Shown here one piece after another: positions 58,459 to 64,000 of a stretch of DNA of 64,000 nucleotides. The DNA is from Actinomycetota bacterium. GTDB taxonomy: Bacteria; Actinomycetota; Acidimicrobiia; Spongiisociales; UBA4744. Position 1 is the first letter of the stretch. Every line of letters begins with the position of its first letter. Under the pieces are notes generated by a model, which was given only the letters and a program-made list of their open reading frames with translations, was not told the origin of the DNA and did not search any database. The stretch is from positions 18,309 through 82,308 of the forward strand of contig JAADGS010000031.1 in the NCBI GenBank assembly GCA_013152275.1, written 5' to 3'. The position numbers and the translations under genes are program-made.

Positions 58459-60840
58459 CTAGGCGACCGGGGCGATCAAGTCACGCATCGTACACCCGGC
58501 GCACTTCAGCCCACCGAGCATCTCTGCTTGTTGGAGCGCGGCCAGGGCGGCCAGCGTCGACTCGGCTCCCTGGTTCAGATTGATGTGATCGGGACCCAGG
58601 CCATCGCCGCATCCCCCGGTTTGCGGGTCGTAGAGAACCGCCCCGGTGTCGTTGGCACCCACAAACCAGCGAGCCGCTCGTTCGACGCGTTCCTTCCACC
58701 GGCTGTCGCCGGTGAGGGACCATGCCCGGCTGCACGCATCGGCCATGGCAGCTGCTTCCAAGGGCTGCTGGTCGAAGCCCGGCCGAGGTTCATCCGGTGC
58801 CCACCCACCTACGGGCGTGAAACTGAAGTGGCCGTCGAGTGTTTCCGTGGACACCAACCATTCGAGGAGGTGGAGGCCGGCATCGACGAGCCCTTCGTCG
58901 GGAAGCAGCGACCCGGCGGCCAGAAGAGCCTCGGGGATGCGAGCGTTGTCGTAGGTGAGCCGTTCTTCCGGCCATGGCCAGCGAGCATCATCCGGCACGG
59001 CGAGGCGGTCGACGCACTGCTCCAGAATATGCCGAGCATGACGGTGGTCGGGTGATGAGAGCAAGACCTCGGCTGCCCCCAGTATCGCAAACGAGTTCGA
59101 GCGTGGAAAGGGCGAGTGGAAATCCCGTTGCCTGTCGAACATGGCCAGTCCGACTTCGCGCATCCAGGTTGCCGGACCGCTGCGGGCGACCGACCCCAGC
59201 GCCCACAGCGCCCGTCCCTGGGAGTCGTCCGAACCCACTTCGTCCGCCCAGGACCCGTTTGATCTGCGACGGTTGTGGAAGCCGCCACCGGGCAGTTGAG
59301 CGTGCTGGAGGAATGCAAGATAGATCTTGGCCAGCTCGACGAGATCGCGAGACGGATTCGGCCGGCGACTGATGACGATCAGCGCCCGAGCGTTGTCGTC
59401 GGTGCAGTAGCCGTGCTCGGTGCGCGGAACCGTGTAGCGGGCGTGTTCCCAGAGACCTCGTCGATCGGTCATCCGTCGCAGATGTTCGAAGCGAGGAGCC
59501 GGTAGGGGACCGGCGAGGCTCCGGCCGGGCACGGGGTCCGGTCGGAGAGAGTGCTCTCTCGATGTGAGGCGACCGAGCGAAGCTGCAACCATGCGTGGCG
59601 GGGCATTCAGGGTTTCCCGCGGACGCTCGGCAGTGGTGAGAGTTCGGGTCGCCCGCTGCCGGGCCGCCAGCTTGGTCGCCAGGCGATCGTATTGGTGGGC
59701 GATCGTGGGCCAGAAGAGAGTCGAACCTATGAGGCGTGCCTTCCGGGCCATCCGGGCGGCCAAGGAGGGGTGGGTCAACACCTTTCGGAGGGCAGCCGTC
59801 AACGCGATCGGATCGCGGTGTGGAACGACGATCCCGGCACCGTCCGCCAGGAGTTCGACGGCGTGGGGGAAGGCCGTGGCGACAACCGGCTTGCCTGCCG
59901 CGATGGCCTCCACCAGCACACCCGAGGTGACTTGCTGGGTGGACTCGTAGGGAAGCACGACCAGATCGGCTTGGCGGACTGCAAGAGCGAGTGTGTCGGT
60001 ATCGGGATACCGGGTATCGAACTCGACGACATCATCCAGTCCGAGATCATGGACCCGGGCGGCGAGGCCTTTCAAGTACGCATCGCCTTGGGAAGCGCGG
60101 ATTTTCGGGTGCATCTCGCCGAGAATGACGTAGCGGGGAAGGGGACGAAGGTCCTGAAGGCTCGCGAAGGCGTCGATCGCGGTCTCCAAACCCTTGCCTG
60201 GCCCGATGAGGCCCCACGTAAGCACGACAGGTCGGGTTCCGTTCGCCAATGACGGGCCACTCAGGTTGACTGCCGCTCCGTGCGGGATCATTCGCACCTT
60301 CGCCGGGTCGACCTGGTAGCCGTTGACGAGCCGCCGGCCGGCCGTATGGCTCATCACGATCGTCCGTTCCGTCAGGGCAATCACGTTCTCCAGGATCGAC
60401 CGTTGGCTTGGGCTGGGTTGGCCGAGCACGGTATGGAGCGTGACGATTGCCGGGATTTCGAGGCCTGAGAGCAGATCGAGAACCTCGCTGCCATCAGGTC
60501 CGGCGTAGATCCCATACTCGTGTTGGACAAACGCCACGTCGAAGGAGTTCAGTGCTTCGATCGCACTCCGCAAGGACGTATGGTCGCCGTTGAGATGTTC
60601 GTACACGACTTCTGGTCGGGCCTTGTCGAGCCGCTCGTCCACCAAGCTCACGACGCCGAGCCCTTCGTCTGAGCCGCGTGTGTCCGCAATGGCGCCGCGC
60701 AAGGCGGCCGTGAATGTTGCCAACCCGCACTGTGTGGGTGGATAGGTACTCAAGAATCCGATTGAGGGGAGTTCTCTGTCGCGCCTCATGAAATCCCACC
60801 TTCTGAAAGGTTTGTCGATAGGGCCGGTGTCTGATGTCAC
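58459..60840 (-). CDS. Two-domain protein: GT4 glycosyltransferase + (alpha/alpha)6-toroid glycosidase-like domain
   Basis: A 793-residue protein. Residues about 25–400 are a GT-B glycosyltransferase (IGFLSTYPPTQCGLATFTAA, VLTWGLIGPGKGLETAIDAF, and the sugar-nucleotide region VTSGVLVEAIAAGKPVVATA). After a linker rich in Arg and Pro (400–450), residues about 460–790 are helical hairpins of the (alpha/alpha)6 type (EHGYCTDDNARALIVISRR, DDSQGRALWALGSVA, LTYDNARIPEALLAAGSL). Such toroids are found in glycosidases and isomerases. It probably makes and remodels the same glycan as its GH130 and GH5-like neighbours (inference). Confidence 0.85.
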   Translation of the reverse strand: MTSDTGPIDKPFRRWDFMRRDRELPSIGFLSTYPPTQCGLATFTAALRGAIADTRGSDEGLGVVSLVDERLDKARPEVVYEHLNGDHTSLRSAIEALNSFDVAFVQHEYGIYAGPDGSEVLDLLSGLEIPAIVTLHTVLGQPSPSQRSILENVIALTERTIVMSHTAGRRLVNGYQVDPAKVRMIPHGAAVNLSGPSLANGTRPVVLTWGLIGPGKGLETAIDAFASLQDLRPLPRYVILGEMHPKIRASQGDAYLKGLAARVHDLGLDDVVEFDTRYPDTDTLALAVRQADLVVLPYESTQQVTSGVLVEAIAAGKPVVATAFPHAVELLADGAGIVVPHRDPIALTAALRKVLTHPSLAARMARKARLIGSTLFWPTIAHQYDRLATKLAARQRATRTLTTAERPRETLNAPPRMVAASLGRLTSREHSLRPDPVPGRSLAGPLPAPRFEHLRRMTDRRGLWEHARYTVPRTEHGYCTDDNARALIVISRRPNPSRDLVELAKIYLAFLQHAQLPGGGFHNRRRSNGSWADEVGSDDSQGRALWALGSVARSGPATWMREVGLAMFDRQRDFHSPFPRSNSFAILGAAEVLLSSPDHRHARHILEQCVDRLAVPDDARWPWPEERLTYDNARIPEALLAAGSLLPDEGLVDAGLHLLEWLVSTETLDGHFSFTPVGGWAPDEPRPGFDQQPLEAAAMADACSRAWSLTGDSRWKERVERAARWFVGANDTGAVLYDPQTGGCGDGLGPDHINLNQGAESTLAALAALQQAEMLGGLKCAGCTMRDLIAPVA

Positions 60841-61094
60841 AGCAGTCGCTCATGCGGGCGGAGAGAATGAACTCTGGGGAAGTCCGCGCGAACAATGAGG
60901 AGCTGAGGCTGGGTCCGTTTTCAAGATGAAGTTTACAGCAATGCTCCGGACTATCGATAATCAAGGTCGCCGTTGCAGGCCGGTATGTACGAGCGAAAAG
61001 TCCCAGTTCATTGGGGGTGTACGGCTATCGGGGAACTCGAGTGTCGGTGGCATGCCTACCGGAAACCGTCTGCGGAGGTGTTCACCGGCGTGGG
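60841..61094. other. Intergenic control region upstream of the GT4–toroid gene
   Basis: About 250 bp. Bases 60920–60965 are A/T-richer than the surroundings (ACTATCGATAATCAAGG), as expected of a promoter for the minus-strand gene. No gene or known RNA element was recognised. Confidence 0.4.
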
Positions 61095-61376
61095 TCAGGT
61101 CCCGGATGTGTCCCGATCCTGGGAGGCGGGCTTCTCCGGGTTGTCGAGACGGCTCGACTCGTTGTCGACCGAGCGGAACTCACCGGTACGGGTCTCTTGG
61201 ATCGCATAGTCGATCCTCGGATCGTAGATCTTGGTGATTCCCTCAGGTCCTCGCTTGCCTCGGTAGGTGATCCACCCGTTTCGATCCGCCCACACGGCGA
61301 GGAGGTGCAGGCCGCAGAGTGCCCCTGCGAGGAGTGTCATGGCCACCAGGACGATGCCGGCGTAGATCCATCCCAT
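61095..61376 (-). CDS. Small membrane protein, unknown function
   Basis: A 93-residue protein: one membrane helix at residues 4–28 (IYAGIVLVAMTLLAGALCGL), then a short charged region (WADRNGWITYRGKRGPEGIT) and a polar C-terminal tail. Not assigned to a family. It lies downstream of the DUF2267-like gene on the same strand, 45 bp away. Confidence 0.6.
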   Translation of the reverse strand: MGWIYAGIVLVAMTLLAGALCGLHLLAVWADRNGWITYRGKRGPEGITKIYDPRIDYAIQETRTGEFRSVDNESSRLDNPEKPASQDRDTSGT

Positions 61377-61421
61377 GGAGACAGTATGATCGATTCCGGC
61401 TTGCAGTGGATCTGAACCGAG

Positions 61422-61634
61422 CTAATCGGCGACCAGGTCCTCACGACTCTTGGTGCATCGGCGGAGAACTTCGGCGGTGTTGTCTTGCCGTATGTCGAAG
61501 AAACCTTCGAGTTCTTCGGAGAGGGGCTTGGGAAGCCCACCTTTGAGAAAACCGAGGACCGTCTCGACTGCCCGCGATGCCTTGTCTGTTGAAATACCTG
61601 TCTTCTTGGCTGCGAGCTTGACGATTTCGTCCAT
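61422..61634 (-). CDS. Small helical protein resembling DUF2267/HU-like domains
   Basis: A 70-residue protein with KLAAKKTGISTDKASRAVET followed by VLGFLKGGLPKPLSEELEGF. This is the helix pair repeated in DUF2267 proteins and related small cytoplasmic proteins of unknown role. Spacing resembles the start of HU proteins, but no DNA-binding arm follows. It is divergent from the gene at 61798, separated by 163 bp containing the inverted repeat TGACG-N6-CGTCA (61705–61720). Confidence 0.65.
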   Translation of the reverse strand: MDEIVKLAAKKTGISTDKASRAVETVLGFLKGGLPKPLSEELEGFFDIRQDNTAEVLRRCTKSREDLVAD

Positions 61635-61797
61635 ACGGCCTCATATCGAAATAGGAAGGCTCCTAACGTGCGGATGATTGGAGCCCTGCAACCACTGCCG
61701 ACTGTGACGTATTGTCGTCATCATTGTGCATCGGTGGCCTCGCCAACACCTTCGCGATGTGCCAGGATGCAGTCAGACAAGTCGAGGAGGAATGGCT

Positions 61798-62193
61798 ATG
61801 GCGATGTCGGATGAGCACAAAGCGGCGCTAGCTCAAGGTCGGAGAGAAAGCCGGATGGTCAAAGGGTATCTCGAGGCCCTCGGGAGTCGCCGTCCCGGCC
61901 GGCCCATTACTCGTGAATCGTTGCAGCGTAAGCTCGACAATTTGGACAGCAAGATTGCAGTCGAAGAGGACCCTTTGAGGAAGGTCGAACTCATCCAGCA
62001 GCGCATCGAGGCCGAGCAAGCGCTCAGTGCTGTTTCCGAGTCGGCCGATATGGCCGCCTTTGAGGCCGGGTTCATCGAGGTGGCGAAGAGTTACTCGGAG
62101 AGAAAAGGGATCAGCTATTCGGCCTGGCGGCAGATTGGCGTTCCTGCCGATGTGCTCCGAAAGGCGGGAGTCCCCCGGACTCGCAGAACCTAG
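61798..62193 (+). CDS. Conserved hypothetical protein (actinobacterial, helical)
   Basis: A 131-residue charged, helical protein: DEHKAALAQGRRESRMVKGY at the start, a coiled-coil-like middle (SLQRKLDNLDSKIAVEEDPL) and the C-terminal SYSERKGISYSAWRQIGVPA, VLRKAGV, which looks like a small DNA- or RNA-binding helix pair. I recall similar actinobacterial proteins but no function. GAGGAGG at 61784–61790 supports ATG 61798; ATGs at 61792 and 61804 are alternatives. Its end overlaps the convergent metallopeptidase gene by 4 bp. Confidence 0.75.
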   Translation: MAMSDEHKAALAQGRRESRMVKGYLEALGSRRPGRPITRESLQRKLDNLDSKIAVEEDPLRKVELIQQRIEAEQALSAVSESADMAAFEAGFIEVAKSYSERKGISYSAWRQIGVPADVLRKAGVPRTRRT

Positions 62194-62552
62194 TCCCACC
62201 CGAGTTCGTGGAGTCGGCGGTCGTCGAAGCCGAGATGGTGTGCGATCTCGTGGAGAACCGTTGCTCTGATCTCGGCTCGCAGGTCCGAACCAGAGAGTCC
62301 CAGTTCGAGATGGGAGAGACGGAAGATCGTGATCCTGTCCGGGAGATAGCCCGTGTAGTCGATGCCGCGTTCGGTGAGGGAGACACCTTCGTAGAGTCCG
62401 AGAAGTCCCGGTTCATTCTCCGGGGGCCGTTCTTCCACGACGATGGCCAGATTCTCGATCTGGTCGAGTATGTCCTTGGGGATCTCGTCGAGGGCAGCGT
62501 CGACGACGGACTCGAACTCTGCTCGTGACATCGGTATCGGGGCTTCGTGCAT
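62190..62552 (-). CDS. Small zinc metallopeptidase-like protein (minimal zincin)
   Basis: A 120-residue protein with ATVLHEIAHHLGFDDRRLHELGW at the C-terminus: HExxH plus the conserved FDD-x-R-x-x-ELG tail of the small DUF1025-type metallopeptidase family. LLGLYEGVSLTERG and DRITIFRLSHLEL are also family features. Peptidase activity of this family is unproven. It is the last gene before tRNA-Val(CAC). Confidence 0.85.
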   Translation of the reverse strand: MHEAPIPMSRAEFESVVDAALDEIPKDILDQIENLAIVVEERPPENEPGLLGLYEGVSLTERGIDYTGYLPDRITIFRLSHLELGLSGSDLRAEIRATVLHEIAHHLGFDDRRLHELGWD

Positions 62553-62574
62553 GGTAGGTAGTATGCCTCGGCAC

Positions 62575-62646
62575 GGGCGATTAGCTCAGCGGGAGAGCGC
62601 TGCCTTCACACGGCAGAGGTCACTGGTTCGATCCCAGTATCGCCCA
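62575..62646 (+). tRNA. tRNA-Val (CAC)
   Basis: A complete cloverleaf: acceptor GGGCGAT with ATCGCCC, anticodon stem CTGCC/GGCAG around TTCACAC (anticodon CAC), and T-arm ACTGGTTCGATCCCAGT. An intact integrase gene begins its 3' end 33 bp downstream, so this tRNA is the likely attachment site of a present element. Confidence 0.97.
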
Positions 62647-62678
62647 CTCCTGGTTTCCCTTGTGGTTGTTGGGTTTCT

Positions 62679-63830
62679 CTAGGTCAGTCCCCTCCCTTGG
62701 TCGCGGTGTCGGTTGCGTCGCGTCCACAATGCGTCCACATCAGAAGGGTCCCATGGCGGGTTCAACGTGTCGGCGGCGCCTCGGTCGAGGCCTTCGTAGA
62801 GGTGGCCGTAGACGTCGAGGACGGTCTTGACGCTGGTGTGGCCGAGTCTCGATGCGATGATGGCGGGGTGGGCGCCTTCGGCGATGAGGAGGGCGACGTG
62901 GCTGTGTCTCAGGTCGTGGAACCGCATGGGTTGGCCGACCGATGCCGCGACGGCGGGGAGCCACACTCGGGAGCGGAAGGCGTTGCGGCGAATCGGTCCG
63001 CCTTGGGGGGCGGTGAAGAGCAGCCCGTCGGGTCCGGGCGGGTAGTCGGTGAGGTGTTGGTCGATGACTTCCGGTAACCAGGTGGGGAGGGTGACGGCTC
63101 GGCGGGCGGCGGCGGTCTTGGGCTGGCCGAACCGGAGGTGGCCGCGGACTTCGGCGAGGGACCGGTCGATGCGGAAGATGCGCTTGTCGGGCTGGTAGCG
63201 GTCGGTGTCGAGGGCGAGGAGTTCCCCGATCCGGCAGCCCGTGTACGCCCCGGCGATGACAAGGGCCCGATATCGCGGGTCGATGGTGTCGGCAAGGTGG
63301 GTGATCTCGTCGGGGGAGAGGAACCGTTTCTCGGTCTGTTCGATCTTGGGCAGGTCGACGTCCCGACACGGGCTGGCGGCGATGAGGCCGCCGTTGACGG
63401 CGTCGTTGAGGATCCGACCGAGCAGTTGGTAGGCCTTGCGGATGGTGGCCGGCGCGTAGCCGTCGGCGTCGAGGTCGTTGACCCACTCTTGGACGTCGAA
63501 CAGGCCGATCGCCCCTATCGGCATCTCAGCGAAGGTGGGAAGAACGAGGCTGCGTAGGTACGACTCGTCGCGGGCTTTGGTCGAGTCTCGGCGGTTCACC
63601 CACCCGGCAGTCGCCTGCTCGGCGAAATCTCCGAGTCGGATCCTTCCGGCTCGAGGGTCGATGTAGGTGCCGGCGAGTTTGCGGGCCTCGACGGTGATGA
63701 GGAACCGTTCGGCGTCGATGCGACGACCAAAGTTCTTCGACCGCTGGGTGCCTCTCGGATCTCGCCAGCGGGCCTGCCATGAGATCCGACCCGAACGATG
63801 TGTGACCTTGCGGATCGACGCCACCTGCAC
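62679..63830 (-). CDS. Tyrosine site-specific recombinase (integrase)
   Basis: A 383-residue phage-type integrase. The N-terminal arm-binding domain (residues 1–60, SGRISWQARWRDPRGTQRSK) is followed by a SAM-like core-binding domain (about 65–165). In the catalytic domain Arg is in GAYTGCRIGELLAL, the H-x-x-R box is HDLRHSHVALLI, His is in RLGHTSVKT and the nucleophile Tyr is in VLDVYGHLYEG. All catalytic residues are present. It starts at GTG 63830 and points toward tRNA-Val(CAC), the standard layout of an integrated element whose cargo would lie to the right of the window. Confidence 0.94.
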   Translation of the reverse strand: MQVASIRKVTHRSGRISWQARWRDPRGTQRSKNFGRRIDAERFLITVEARKLAGTYIDPRAGRIRLGDFAEQATAGWVNRRDSTKARDESYLRSLVLPTFAEMPIGAIGLFDVQEWVNDLDADGYAPATIRKAYQLLGRILNDAVNGGLIAASPCRDVDLPKIEQTEKRFLSPDEITHLADTIDPRYRALVIAGAYTGCRIGELLALDTDRYQPDKRIFRIDRSLAEVRGHLRFGQPKTAAARRAVTLPTWLPEVIDQHLTDYPPGPDGLLFTAPQGGPIRRNAFRSRVWLPAVAASVGQPMRFHDLRHSHVALLIAEGAHPAIIASRLGHTSVKTVLDVYGHLYEGLDRGAADTLNPPWDPSDVDALWTRRNRHRDQGRGLT

Positions 63831-63914
63831 CTCGCTTCGTTAGGTTCTTCTGTGGCGACGATGCCGCACGACCCTGTCACCAGAGTGTCAGAAACCCTCC
63901 AACTCGACGCTGTT

Positions 63915-63984
63915 CATTCCGGGGAGATCGGTGACAGATCGTTCCGGACACATGTGTGACAGTGTTCCGGACAGATGTGTGACA
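63915..63984. repeat. Two near-identical and one degenerate 21-bp direct repeats
   Basis: GTTCCGGACACATGTGTGAC (63941) and GTTCCGGACAGATGTGTGAC (63964) differ at one base and are 23 bp apart. A third, weaker copy (16 of 21 positions) starts at 63916. They may be iterons of the integrated element or the multiple terminal repeats of an insertion sequence beginning beyond the edge. Confidence 0.7.
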
Positions 63985-64000
63985 CCACCGAGTTGATTGC

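Noticed and set aside
60961..61209. Possible small gene on the plus strand upstream of the GT4–toroid gene
   Set aside because: It overlaps the 3' part of the minus-strand membrane protein gene and shows no family-like sequence.
1..64000. CRISPR arrays and rRNA genes
   Set aside because: No regularly spaced repeat–spacer pattern and no rRNA-like sequence was seen; the only arrays are the short ones listed at 8253, 27564 and 63915.

Overview
The window is high-GC DNA from an Actinomycetota chromosome, probably a deep-branching class such as Acidimicrobiia (inference). The evidence is a block of genes syntenic with the dapB–dapA–rnj–ftsK–cinA–recA–miaB–miaA–dapF–hflX–lexA–LysM–nrdR region of mycobacteria. 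It carries RNase J and also RNase Y, which most well-studied actinobacteria lack. Other pointers are a mycothiol-enzyme-like TIGR03084 protein, GTG/TTG starts, 4-bp stop/start overlaps and several apparently leaderless starts. No rRNA and no CRISPR array were seen.

Layout. 1–7.9 kb: a PfkB sugar kinase cut by the left edge, a very long perfect hairpin, a YhhN membrane protein, a fusion of type II dehydroquinase with an alpha/beta hydrolase, a lipoate-ligase-like protein, a secreted repeat protein, an alpha-oxoamine synthase and an orphan histidine kinase. 8.2–11.9 kb: a compact sulfur-handling operon (HTH–PocR regulator, SQR-like flavoprotein, DUF1641, TusE/DsrC, DsrE2) behind three 9-bp-spaced direct repeats and closed by a terminator. 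12–24.7 kb: mixed metabolic genes (UspA, flavin reductase, SDR, DUF4032, HD-GYP, an enoyl-CoA hydratase/BtpA/TIGR03084 operon, LOG), a broken DUF971 gene, a MoxR-like AAA protein with degenerate Walker motifs paired with a metallopeptidase–vWA protein, and a rhomboid protease. 24.7–51.6 kb: the conserved housekeeping block for lysine/diaminopimelate synthesis (dapB, dapA, dapF), RNA decay and modification (rnj, rny, miaB, miaA, rimO, thpR), chromosome segregation (ftsK), SOS response (recA, lexA, a LysM protein), nrdR and dut. A perfect LexA-type box lies before recA and four lie between lexA and the LysM gene. miaA seems to start at CTG. A 169-bp imperfect palindrome sits before dapA, with a related copy before recA.

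51.6–64 kb: three tRNA genes (Gly-GCC, Cys-GCA, Val-GAC) are followed by decayed DNA: an integrase remnant, a deaminase-like frame missing a zinc ligand and an MFS fragment. This stretch ends at 54395–54441 in a degraded direct copy of the 3' half of tRNA-Val(GAC), as expected of an old integrated element. Next is a carbohydrate locus (two GT4 enzymes, one fused to a toroid domain; a GH5-like hydrolase; a GH130 phosphorylase), then small conserved genes, a metallopeptidase and tRNA-Val(CAC). An intact tyrosine integrase of the same family as the remnant follows, so a second element probably continues past the right edge, where repeated short motifs appear.

The observations most worth following are the tRNA-Val island with its att-like scar, the AroQ–hydrolase fusion, the AAA/metallopeptidase–vWA pair, the sulfur operon with its one-cysteine TusE, the palindromic repeat family and the CTG start of miaA.
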